Assembly: GCA_027306845.1 (NCBI GenBank)
Contig: DAHUYY010000127.1
Location: 1-5,856, forward strand
Origin: Vulcanimicrobiota bacterium
Lineage (GTDB): Bacteria; Vulcanimicrobiota; Vulcanimicrobiia; Vulcanimicrobiales; Vulcanimicrobiaceae
DNA: 5,856 bases
Reading direction: 5' to 3'
The notes under the pieces: generated by a model
The model's input: the letters and a program-made list of their open reading frames with translations, nothing else
The model's database searches: none
Told to the model about the DNA's origin: nothing
Shown here: positions 1 through 5,622 of the stretch, in pieces
Position numbering within the stretch: position 1 is the first letter of the stretch
Layout of the letters: every line of letters begins with the position of its first letter
Translations under genes and position numbers: made by a program

Positions 1-81
1 CGCGCGCGCGAGCGTCGCGACCGCACGCGTCTTGCCGACACCGGTGTCGGTGCCGGTCACAAAGATACGCAGTGCGCTCAT
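1..81 (-). CDS. bioD: Dethiobiotin synthetase BioD, N-terminal 27 residues (cut by window edge)
   Basis: BioD is the ATP-dependent cytosolic enzyme that closes the ureido ring of 7,8-diaminopelargonic acid with CO2 to give dethiobiotin. Only the first 27 codons are inside the window; the gene runs off the left edge. The visible protein starts MSALRIFVTGTDTGVGKT, and GTDTGVGKT (residues 10-18) is the modified P-loop characteristic of BioD, with Lys17 and Thr18 as the phosphate-binding residues. The ATG (79-81) overlaps the TGA of bioF as ATGA. No Shine-Dalgarno sequence is obvious just upstream, which fits translational coupling to bioF. A related P-loop enzyme such as CobB or CobQ could share this fold, but the exact motif and its position behind bioA-bioF make BioD by far the best reading. 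Confidence 0.9.
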   Translation of the reverse strand, partial: MSALRIFVTGTDTGVGKTRAVATLARA

Positions 82-1172
82 GCCATCGCGGCGCGCAGGC
101 GCTCGACGAGCAGGTCGACGTGCTCTTTGCGGTGATCGGCGCGGAGCGAGAGACGGAGGCGCGAGGAGCCGCGCGGTACGGTCGGCGGGCGAATCGCCGG
201 AGCCTCGATACGACCTTCGCGCAACTTCGCCGCGACTGCAAGCGCGCGCTCCTCGCTGCCGAGGACGATCGGCACGATCGGCGAGAACTCCGCCGAGCTT
301 GCCAAGCCGAGCGATGCGAGACCGGCATGAAGATGTGCGTAGGTCTCGCGCATCTCCGCACGCCGCCGATCTCCAAGCTCGCCTGCGAGCAGCATCAGTG
401 CGACGCGCGCCGCCGTGGCAAGCGCCGGCGGCATCGCCGTATCGAAGATAAAACTCCGCGCGCGGTTGACCAGCAACTCGATCGCGTCGCTCGCTCCGGC
501 GACGAAGCCGCCGAAGCAGCCGAAGGATTTCGAGAGCGTTCCCATGACGAGAATGCGCTCGTCATCGATACCGGCGGCGAGCCCCGCACCGCGCGGGCCG
601 AGAACGCCGAGTGCGTGCGCTTCGTCGAGAATCAGGACGTCGTGCGCGGCGAGGAGCGCACGATAGCGGGCGACATCGATCGCATCGCCATCCATGCTGA
701 AGAGACTCTCCGTCACGATCGCACGCGACCGACCGTCGCCGATAGGAGGGCGACCGTGCGCGTAGATCGCCCGTGGCGTGCGCGAGAGCCGCATGCCATC
801 GATCCAACATGCATGATTGAGTTCGTCGGAATCGAGCCGATCGACGAGATCGCCGATCGTGGGTGCAACCCCGATCGCGGCGTGATAACCCGAAGAGAAG
901 AGCAGCGCGCGTTCGCGCCCCAACCAACTCGCAAGCTCTTCTTCTAAGAGATAATACTCCCGGTGTCGCCCGCCGAGTAGGCGCGATCCCCCCGAACCGA
1001 CACTCCGCGCTCGTCGCAGCGCTTCGACCACTTGCGGTTCGTGCGAGAGCGCTAAATAATCGTTGCCCGAAAAATCGATCGCATCGACGAACGGATGCCC
1101 ATCGATAGAGCGGCGCCGATGCATGCTCTCGATCTGTGCGAGTTGTGCCCGCGCTCGCTCGAGGTAACTCAT
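78..1172 (-). CDS. bioF: 8-amino-7-oxononanoate synthase (BioF)
   Basis: BioF is a PLP-dependent alpha-oxoamine synthase that condenses a pimeloyl thioester with L-alanine, releasing CO2, to make 8-amino-7-oxononanoate (KAPA), the first step of biotin ring assembly. The 364-residue protein is slightly shorter than the usual 380-390. Visible family features are SGNDYLAL at residues 35-42, the glycine-rich GSGGSRLLGG at 59-68, FSSGYHA at 92-98, an NH pair at 119-120 (His120 likely stacks on PLP), DEAHALG at 183-189 with Asp183 expected to contact the pyridine nitrogen, and GTLSKSFG at 211-218 with Lys215 as the Schiff-base lysine. All catalytic landmarks look intact. The ATG at 1170-1172 overlaps the bioA stop (ATGA) and has a GGAG Shine-Dalgarno (1181-1184) eight bases upstream. 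A sister enzyme (2-amino-3-ketobutyrate CoA ligase or 5-aminolevulinate synthase) is possible from sequence alone, but the bioA and bioD neighbours argue for BioF. Confidence 0.95.
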   Translation of the reverse strand: MSYLERARAQLAQIESMHRRRSIDGHPFVDAIDFSGNDYLALSHEPQVVEALRRARSVGSGGSRLLGGRHREYYLLEEELASWLGRERALLFSSGYHAAIGVAPTIGDLVDRLDSDELNHACWIDGMRLSRTPRAIYAHGRPPIGDGRSRAIVTESLFSMDGDAIDVARYRALLAAHDVLILDEAHALGVLGPRGAGLAAGIDDERILVMGTLSKSFGCFGGFVAGASDAIELLVNRARSFIFDTAMPPALATAARVALMLLAGELGDRRRAEMRETYAHLHAGLASLGLASSAEFSPIVPIVLGSEERALAVAAKLREGRIEAPAIRPPTVPRGSSRLRLSLRADHRKEHVDLLVERLRAAMA

Positions 1173-2377
1173 GGTCCGAGCTCCGCCGTCAAGGCGTCAA
1201 AAAAGGCGTCGACGTACTCTTCGCGCGCACAGAGCGGCGGGACGAGTTGAATGACATCGCCGATCGGTCGCGTGAAGTGCCCGGCCCGATAGAGCCCATC
1301 GGCTATGCGCCATGCGGGGCCGATCGCTCCGCGCGCATCGATTCGGTCGGCATGCACTTCGATGCCGACCATCGTACCGACCGCACGAACGTCGCGGACT
1401 AGAGCGTGCAAGCGCAACGAATCGAGCCGGCGGCGAATGCACGCCGTCAACGAAAGCGCATTGACGAGCGTTCGTTCTTCATCGAAGAGCGCCAGGCTCG
1501 CGAGCGCTGCGGCGCATGCAATCGGGTTTCCAGCATAGGAATGGCCGTGAAAAAGATGTTTGTATTCTCCGTATTCGCCGAGAAATGCGTCGTAAACGCG
1601 ATCCGTTGCCAGCGTCGCCGAGAGCGCGAGCGCGCCGCCGGTCAATCCTTTCCCGAGCACGACGAGGTCGGGGCGGATCGGTGCTTGTTCGAAGGCAAAC
1701 ATCGTACCGGTTCTCCCGAACCCGGTCGCAATTTCATCGCAAATGAGGAGCGGCGTCATCTCGGCGAGCGGCTGATAACGATGTCGCGAAACCGTTCGCA
1801 TACCCGCGGCCGCCTGTACCAACGGTTCGATGATCACGGCAGCGATATCGTCGGCTGCAATATCTGCCGTTCCGAGTTCCAGCGTTTGGAAAGTGATGGC
1901 AGAGAAGCGTTGGTTAAAGAGTGCGATGTTCGAGCAACTCATCGCGCCGACGGTATCCCCGTGATAGGCATCGCGCAATCGAACGATGCGATTTCGTTGC
2001 GGCTGGCCGACGTTCTGCCAATATTGAATCGCGATTTTAATGGCGGTCTCCACCGCGCTCGCACCGTCGGAGGCGAAGATGGCGTGCCCCATGCCGGTGA
2101 GCGCGCAGATGCGTGCGGCGAGCGCCTCGGCAACGGGGTTGCTCGCCCCCAGCGCGGTCGCATGGTCGAGTAGGTGGGCCTGTTTTGCAATCGCTTCGGC
2201 GATGCGCGGGTGGCAATGGCCGTGAATCGTCGTCCAAATCGAGCTCACCGCATCGAAGATGCGGGCGCCCCCTTCGTCGTAGAGCCAACTTCCCTCACCC
2301 CGCACGAAGCGGCGCAGGTGCGCTTCCGGGGCGTTCATCTGGGTAAAGGGGAGCCAATGGTGGCCGGTGCCGAGCAT
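1169..2377 (-). CDS. bioA: Adenosylmethionine-8-amino-7-oxononanoate aminotransferase (BioA)
   Basis: BioA is a class III PLP aminotransferase that converts KAPA to 7,8-diaminopelargonic acid, usually with S-adenosylmethionine as amino donor. With the start chosen here it has 402 residues. In that numbering it shows HWLPFTQM near the N-terminus (the W-H/L-P-F/Y-T signature of BioA), YHGDTVGAMS starting at Tyr138, IIEPLVQAAAGM at about 183-194, CDEIATGFGRTG with Asp214, and the PLP lysine Lys243 in LGKGLTGG. TRPIG near the C-terminus matches the IRPFG stretch of E. coli BioA that carries the carboxylate-binding arginine. The frame stays open upstream to an ATG at 2423-2425 and a TTG at 2453-2455. 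I chose the ATG at 2375-2377 because it puts HWLPFTQM at the position usual for the family; none of the three starts has a strong Shine-Dalgarno. It is the first visible gene of the bioA-bioF-bioD operon and overlaps bioF by four bases. Confidence 0.94.
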   Translation of the reverse strand: MLGTGHHWLPFTQMNAPEAHLRRFVRGEGSWLYDEGGARIFDAVSSIWTTIHGHCHPRIAEAIAKQAHLLDHATALGASNPVAEALAARICALTGMGHAIFASDGASAVETAIKIAIQYWQNVGQPQRNRIVRLRDAYHGDTVGAMSCSNIALFNQRFSAITFQTLELGTADIAADDIAAVIIEPLVQAAAGMRTVSRHRYQPLAEMTPLLICDEIATGFGRTGTMFAFEQAPIRPDLVVLGKGLTGGALALSATLATDRVYDAFLGEYGEYKHLFHGHSYAGNPIACAAALASLALFDEERTLVNALSLTACIRRRLDSLRLHALVRDVRAVGTMVGIEVHADRIDARGAIGPAWRIADGLYRAGHFTRPIGDVIQLVPPLCAREEYVDAFFDALTAELGP

Positions 2378-2460
2378 CACCGTCGCCTGTACCCGCCGGA
2401 AACGCCGCACCCCTTGTGCGAGCATGAGTGCCGCACCCCGGAGGCGTACCTTCAACGGGC
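2378..2460. promoter_or_regulatory. Divergent start region between bioA and the monooxygenase gene
   Basis: This gap must carry, or lie next to, the signals for both the leftward biotin operon and the rightward monooxygenase unit. It shrinks to 35 bases or fewer if bioA starts at an upstream codon. I see no convincing -35/-10 pair on either strand, and nothing resembling a BirA operator (TTGTTAACC-type arms) or a BioR box. A GGAGG at 2440-2444 is the only Shine-Dalgarno-like element for the plus-strand ATG at 2461, but its 16-base spacing is long. Promoters may sit inside the opposing coding sequences. The regulatory role is inferred from gene orientation alone. Confidence 0.35.
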
Positions 2461-3969
2461 ATGAAACCCGAGGTCGTCATTGTCGGCGCCGGCCCCGTCG
2501 GCTGCTCGCTCGCGCTAGGGCTCGCCCACCACGGTGTGCGCTCCCTCATCATCGAGCGCTCGCGCGAGATCGCTCGGGAATCGCGCGCCTTGGTGATCTG
2601 GCCGCGAACCGCCGAGTTGCTGCGCGACTGGAGCGCCTGGGAGCCGCTGCTGGCGGCCGGAAGGTTTACGACGGTTTTCACGCCGCACGACGCGACGCGG
2701 GATGAAGCTCTGCTCTCGATCGATTTTTGCGATATCGACGACAGCGTGGAGAGCCCGGGTGTGCTCTTTATTCCGCAGTACGACACGGTGCGAATCCTGC
2801 GCGAACGAGTCGAGGCGAATCCGCTCTGCGAGCTACGCTACGACGAAGAGGCGGTCGGTCTCGAACAGGACGAGCGCGAAGTACGGCTGCGCACGCAGGG
2901 GGAGAACGGTGGTACGACATTCACCGCGCCCTTTGTCGTCGGCGCGGACGGCGCGCATGGATTCGTACGGCACGCGCTCGGTTTTTCGCTGCAGGGAGCG
3001 ACCTACTCGACGCGCGTCGCGATCGCCGATATTGGAATCGAGAGCCACGGGCGCACCTATCCATCGCCGCGTATCGCACTCGACGCACCGGGGCTCCTCG
3101 TCGGCATCGAGTATGCACCGGGCATCTGGCGTACCATCGCCTCGGTCGCGCCGAGCACCGGCGACGACGCCGCACTCGCACCGGAGGCACACGCCGCGCG
3201 CATCGCCCATCTCTTCGGCGAGCAGGCACGCTCCGCGCAGGTCTATTGGAGCAGTCTCTTTCGCATCCACCGTCGCCACGCACCGAACTTTATCTCCGGG
3301 CGCGTTGCGCTGGCCGGAGATGCAGCGCACCTCAATAGCCCGGCGGGCGGCCAAGGTATGAACGCCGGCATTCCCGATACCGCGAATCTCGCCTGGCGCC
3401 TCGCCTGCGCATTACGCTCCTCGCAATGCGCGCAGGCGTTACTCGTCGGGTACGATATCGAACGCCGCGAGATGCAGAACGACAGCATCGAGCGCACGAC
3501 CGATCTTGCAACGCGGCTCGCCGTCTATGCACCGCCGTCGTTGAAGCGGCTCGCGTTTGCATGGATGCGCCGAAGCCTCCGCGCACGCGGTATGCGCAGA
3601 AAGGCGTGCCGGACGTTGGGAATGCTCGACGGCCGCTACACGCGTTCGCCCGATGTCGATACCTCGCATCCGCTCGCCGGGCGACGGATCGGCGACGTCG
3701 CCCTCGACAACGGTCGGCGAATTAACGAAGAGCGGCGCGGGCGCGCGGCATTGCTCTGCTGCGGCGGAGCGCAGATCGAAGGAGTTACATCGCTCGCACT
3801 CGCCAAGCCGCCGAAGCGCTGGTTGCTCAAACATCCAAGCGCGATCGTCATTCGTCCCGACGGGTTCGTCGCAGCGGTTATTGAAAAGCCGACCCGCGAG
3901 CGCGTCGAGACGATGTGGAAGCGGGCGTTTTGCTGCGCATCGCCCTTGCCCGGAACCGAGACGCCGTGA
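2461..3969 (+). CDS. FAD-dependent monooxygenase of the aromatic hydroxylase (PHBH/phenol hydroxylase) class
   Basis: The 502-residue protein has all three fingerprints of the group A flavin monooxygenases (FAD_binding_3 type). These are the Rossmann GAGPVG at residues 9-14 with an acidic Glu32 ending the second strand, the DG motif GADGAHGFVR at 161-170 (FAD/NADPH contact), and the GD motif AGDAAH at 285-290 followed by SPAGGQGMNAG. Such enzymes use NAD(P)H and O2 to hydroxylate aromatic or polyketide-like rings. After about residue 395 there is an extra region (LAGRRIGDVALDNG onward, with IRPDGFVAA at about 464-471) resembling the thioredoxin-fold tail of phenol hydroxylase and MhpA relatives, without a redox CxxC. 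The substrate cannot be read from the sequence. The ATG at 2461 puts the Rossmann motif at the normal distance; an in-frame GTG at 2428 would add eleven residues of unlikely sequence. The stop overlaps the start of the next gene (GTGA), so it is probably co-expressed with two small membrane proteins. Confidence 0.88.
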   Translation: MKPEVVIVGAGPVGCSLALGLAHHGVRSLIIERSREIARESRALVIWPRTAELLRDWSAWEPLLAAGRFTTVFTPHDATRDEALLSIDFCDIDDSVESPGVLFIPQYDTVRILRERVEANPLCELRYDEEAVGLEQDEREVRLRTQGENGGTTFTAPFVVGADGAHGFVRHALGFSLQGATYSTRVAIADIGIESHGRTYPSPRIALDAPGLLVGIEYAPGIWRTIASVAPSTGDDAALAPEAHAARIAHLFGEQARSAQVYWSSLFRIHRRHAPNFISGRVALAGDAAHLNSPAGGQGMNAGIPDTANLAWRLACALRSSQCAQALLVGYDIERREMQNDSIERTTDLATRLAVYAPPSLKRLAFAWMRRSLRARGMRRKACRTLGMLDGRYTRSPDVDTSHPLAGRRIGDVALDNGRRINEERRGRAALLCCGGAQIEGVTSLALAKPPKRWLLKHPSAIVIRPDGFVAAVIEKPTRERVETMWKRAFCCASPLPGTETP

Positions 3970-4256
3970 CGACGCTCTTCATCATCGCGATGCTCGTCGT
4001 CGTGCTCTCGCTGGCGGCAACGGCGTATATCGCCGTCAAGGCCGATATTCCGCCGGTACCGCGGGTCGCGCGCTTCGCATTAGAGCTTACGGTCTTCGCC
4101 GTCGGGATCGTCGTACTCGATCGCGCGGTCGCCGGATTTCACCTGAACATCGCACCGATCGGCCGCGACGAAGGTGCCGCTATTCTCGCGGCCTATGCGT
4201 TGCTGACCGTCATCCCGGCTCTGAGGCGCCTTCATGATACGAAACATTCTCGTTAG
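3966..4256 (+). CDS. Small hypothetical membrane protein, about three transmembrane helices
   Basis: I do not recognise a named family. From the GTG at 3966 the protein has 96 residues, most of them hydrophobic. Likely membrane segments are residues 3-24 (FIIAMLVVVLSLAATAYIAV), about 35-52 (FALELTVFAVGIVVLD) and about 68-86 (EGAAILAAYALLTVIPALR), with a short basic tail ending KHSR. Asp52 and Arg53 sit at the end of the second helix. The start was chosen because it overlaps the TGA of the monooxygenase by four bases, implying translational coupling. A GTG at 3915 is in frame but would overlap that gene by 55 bases and add a non-hydrophobic leader. The gene overlaps the next one by 23 bases. 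Its tight placement suggests a role linked to its neighbours, perhaps as a membrane partner, but this is inference only. Confidence 0.65.
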   Translation: MTTLFIIAMLVVVLSLAATAYIAVKADIPPVPRVARFALELTVFAVGIVVLDRAVAGFHLNIAPIGRDEGAAILAAYALLTVIPALRRLHDTKHSR

Positions 4257-4692
4257 ACGAATTCTTTTTTCGGGGATCGTCGGGTGGATCGGCATAGATA
4301 TCTACATGTCGGTGCTGCTCTCGCTCCAGCACGCCGCGACGCCACTCCAACTCTTTCAATGGGATGCATCGAACGCGCTCGGCGCGGCGGCTTTTTCCGA
4401 GGGCTTTGCCAGCGCCCTGCTCGGCCTCTTTTTCGATCTCGTCGTCAGCCTCGCGTGGGCTGCACTTTACGTCATGCTCTTCGAGCGAAAGGAGCGCGCG
4501 GAGCGATCGTTTCTCTTGCGCGGTATCCTCTTGGGTGCCGTCGTGATGGTCGCCATGCGCTGGTTGGTTGTCCCGCTCGGGCACGCCGTCTCCCCGCCGG
4601 CGACGATTTCGAGCATCGCAAATCTCCTTGCGGCGCATATTCTCTCATTCGGCATTCCAATCGCCTATGTAACGGCGCGAATTCGTAGCTAA
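4234..4692 (+). CDS. Hypothetical inner-membrane protein with four predicted transmembrane helices
   Basis: The protein has 152 residues and no catalytic motif that I can name. Hydrophobic segments lie at about 8-30 (ILVRRILFSGIVGWIGIDIY onward), 60-83 (LLGLFFDLVVSLAWAALYVM onward), 95-115 and 125-147. Charged residues cluster between helices two and three (ERKERAERS at about 84-92). The pattern of DLVVSLAWAALYV, then LLRGILLGAVVM, RWLVVPLGH and LLAAHILSFGIPIAY recalls a family of small uncharacterised membrane proteins (YagU/DUF1440-like in general style); that resemblance is from memory and weak. The start is well supported: the ATG follows a GAGG (4223-4226) with a seven-base spacer, and it overlaps the end of the preceding gene by 23 bases. 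It is the last gene of the plus-strand unit and ends 12 bases before the stop of the opposing HNH gene. Confidence 0.7.
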   Translation: MIRNILVRRILFSGIVGWIGIDIYMSVLLSLQHAATPLQLFQWDASNALGAAAFSEGFASALLGLFFDLVVSLAWAALYVMLFERKERAERSFLLRGILLGAVVMVAMRWLVVPLGHAVSPPATISSIANLLAAHILSFGIPIAYVTARIRS

Positions 4693-4704
4693 TCTGCGCG
4701 CGGG

Positions 4705-5238
4705 TTACGCCGTTTCGATCCGCTCTTCAATCGAGACGTTGTAGAGGAACAAGAACTTGCCCCACTCGTCGGGCAGGGTATTGCGCTTGACCTGAATCCA
4801 CGGAATATACTTCGGCTGGCGCGGTTTGCGCTGCAGATCCATGTTCGCTTCGGTCGGCGTGCGGTCGTTCTTGCGATTGTTACAGCGCATGCACGCGCAG
4901 ACGAGGTTCTCCCACGTCGAAGGGCCGCCCCGCGATTTCGGCACGACGTGATCGACCGTCATCAGTCGGTCGCCCTGCTTGCCGCAATATTGACAGGTGT
5001 GATCGTCGCGAATCAACACGTTCTTCTTCGTTAATGCGACGCGTTGACGCGGGCGGCGAATATAGTAAAGCAGCCGAATGATCGACGGCATCCGCATCGC
5101 GAAATTCGCCGTATTAATCCGCCGGTCGCGGTCGTGAACGATCTCGGCCTTCCCGGCAAAGATCATCTTCACCGCGCGCTGGAACGACGTGACGTTGATC
5201 GCCTCATAGGTAAAGTTGAGAACGAGTACTTCGCTCAT
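4705..5238 (-). CDS. Stand-alone HNH endonuclease
   Basis: The 177-residue protein carries a complete zinc-type HNH nuclease motif: CQYC at residues 82-85, the catalytic-type Asp96-His97 in TVDHVVPKSRGG, WENL with Asn111, then CMRCNNRKNDRTP with Cys116 and Cys119 completing a four-cysteine zinc site. The N-terminus (VLVLNFTYEAINVTSFQRAV) is the hallmark of a conserved family of short chromosomal HNH proteins in many bacteria, whose cellular role is, to my knowledge, not established. The C-terminal tail (from about 135) is rich in Lys, Arg, Pro and aromatic residues. There is no intein, restriction or toxin partner next to it, so a selfish element or a restriction system is not supported. The ATG at 5236-5238 was preferred over a TTG six bases upstream because a GAGGGG ribosome-binding site lies six bases before it. 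A strong terminator ends immediately upstream, so expression must depend on read-through or an unseen promoter. Confidence 0.92.
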   Translation of the reverse strand: MSEVLVLNFTYEAINVTSFQRAVKMIFAGKAEIVHDRDRRINTANFAMRMPSIIRLLYYIRRPRQRVALTKKNVLIRDDHTCQYCGKQGDRLMTVDHVVPKSRGGPSTWENLVCACMRCNNRKNDRTPTEANMDLQRKPRQPKYIPWIQVKRNTLPDEWGKFLFLYNVSIEERIETA

Positions 5239-5244
5239 TTCCAA

Positions 5245-5250
5245 CCCCTC
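5245..5250 (-). promoter_or_regulatory. Shine-Dalgarno of the HNH gene, abutting the terminator U-run
   Basis: On the minus strand the sequence reads GAGGGG, then TTGGAA, then ATG, which is a good ribosome-binding site with six-base spacing. It fixes the start of the HNH gene at 5238. It begins directly after the second T-run of the upstream terminator, with no bases between, so there is no room for a separate promoter downstream of that terminator. Confidence 0.75.
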
Positions 5251-5290
5251 AAAAAAGCAAAAAAGCGAGACACGTTACGCGTCTCGCTTT
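5251..5290 (-). terminator. Strong intrinsic terminator overlapping the end of the DUF1844-like gene
   Basis: Read on the minus strand, AAAGCGAGAC pairs with GTCTCGCTTT (5281-5290 with 5262-5271), ten perfect pairs. After an A/C mismatch there are two further G-C pairs (5273-5274 with 5278-5279) closing on a TTA/TAA triloop. It is followed by T-runs at 5259-5264 and 5251-5256, separated by GC. This is a textbook Rho-independent terminator for leftward transcription. On the plus strand the hairpin is not followed by a T-run, so it is directional. The loop is exactly the stop codon (5275-5277) of the upstream gene, and the last T-run touches the HNH gene ribosome-binding site. Confidence 0.88.
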
Positions 5291-5598
5291 CGAACGTACA
5301 GCAACCTGATATCGGTGAGCATCTGTACGAGCGCCAGGCGTTCGTCGCTACTCAACCTCTCCTTTACCCTTTCGAACGCAAGACTCGCAACGTCGATCGC
5401 GATTTCGGCCGAGGGCGGGTCGGCAGGGCGTTCGGGGCTCTCGCTGAGATACGCATGCGCCGAGAGCATGAGGGTCGTAATGGTTTCGAGCAGCATGCGG
5501 TCGACCGTCGGCATCTCTGCCCGGTCCGCCGAGTCAACCAGTTCCCTACTGGGCGCCTCTTGCTGCGACACGATGGGGTCTCTCTTTCGCGACAGCAA
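5275..5598 (-). CDS. DUF1844-like small protein of unknown function
   Basis: The protein is 107 residues from the TTG at 5598. The first 30 or so residues are polar and probably disordered. The rest, from TVDRMLLETITTLMLSAHAY through EIAIDVASLAFERVKERLSSDERLALVQMLTDIRLLYV, fits the DUF1844 pattern: a hydrophobic helix, a short proline-rich linker (PERPADPPS), then two amphipathic helices ending in a DIRLLYV-like signature. The family is small, helical and without assigned activity. The start is uncertain. The TTG has an AGGGG (5606-5610) seven bases upstream; a GTG at 5569-5571 (98 residues) has a weaker GAGAG; an ATG at 5512-5514 would begin right at the domain. It follows pdxT by about 25 bases on the same strand, so the two are probably co-transcribed. 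The TAA stop lies in the loop of the terminator that closes the unit. Confidence 0.75.
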   Translation of the reverse strand: MLSRKRDPIVSQQEAPSRELVDSADRAEMPTVDRMLLETITTLMLSAHAYLSESPERPADPPSAEIAIDVASLAFERVKERLSSDERLALVQMLTDIRLLYVRKRDA

Positions 5599-5609
5599 GA
5601 GAGCGCCCC
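5575..5609 (-). promoter_or_regulatory. Hairpin covering the ribosome-binding site and start of the DUF1844-like gene
   Basis: GGGG (5575-5578) pairs with CCCC (5606-5609). CTCTCTT (5580-5586) pairs with AAGAGAG (5597-5603), and a small imperfection (T5579 opposite C5604/G5605) separates the two blocks. The loop is ten bases (5587-5596). On the minus strand the 5' arm holds the AGGGG Shine-Dalgarno and nearly all of the TTG start; the 3' arm holds the GAGAG that would serve the alternative GTG start at 5571. There is no T-run after it on either strand, so it is not an intrinsic terminator. It starts 13 bases after the pdxT stop codon, close enough for terminating ribosomes to open it. It could equally be an RNA-processing or stability element. 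The pairing is seen in the sequence; the function is inferred. Confidence 0.5.
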
Positions 5610-5622
5610 TACAGGTACGGCT

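Noticed and set aside
1..12. Alternating CG run at the window start as a Z-DNA or repeat element
   Set aside because: It translates in frame as Ala/Arg codons of bioD on the minus strand, so it is ordinary GC-rich coding sequence.
72..947. A 291-codon open frame on the plus strand
   Set aside because: It lies wholly antisense to bioF, which has intact catalytic motifs. Its composition is Arg/Ala/Glu/Asp-rich with no domain pattern, as expected from the reverse of GC-rich coding DNA.
1406..2173. A 255-codon open frame on the plus strand
   Set aside because: It is antisense to bioA, highly Arg-rich and without recognisable motifs; a shadow frame.
2295..2786. A 163-codon minus-strand frame crossing the divergent gap
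   Set aside because: It overlaps the clear starts of both bioA and the monooxygenase, and its sequence is low-complexity Ser/Arg/Pro/Gly with no family signature.
2833..3354. A 173-codon minus-strand frame inside the monooxygenase gene
   Set aside because: It is antisense to the FAD-binding region; the plus strand carries the GADG and AGDAAH motifs, so this frame is a by-product.
4210..4638. A 142-codon minus-strand frame opposite the second membrane protein
   Set aside because: It is charged and low in hydrophobics with no motif. The plus strand has a good ribosome-binding site and four clean membrane segments.
4705..5238. HNH gene as part of a restriction-modification, toxin-antitoxin or retron-like defence system
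   Set aside because: No methyltransferase, antitoxin, reverse transcriptase or other defence partner is present on either side; the neighbours are metabolic or unknown membrane genes.
5251..5266. Tandem AAAAAAGC repeat (two copies) as a possible slippage or phase-variation tract
   Set aside because: The two runs are explained as the U-tracts of the intrinsic terminator and lie outside any coding sequence on the minus strand.
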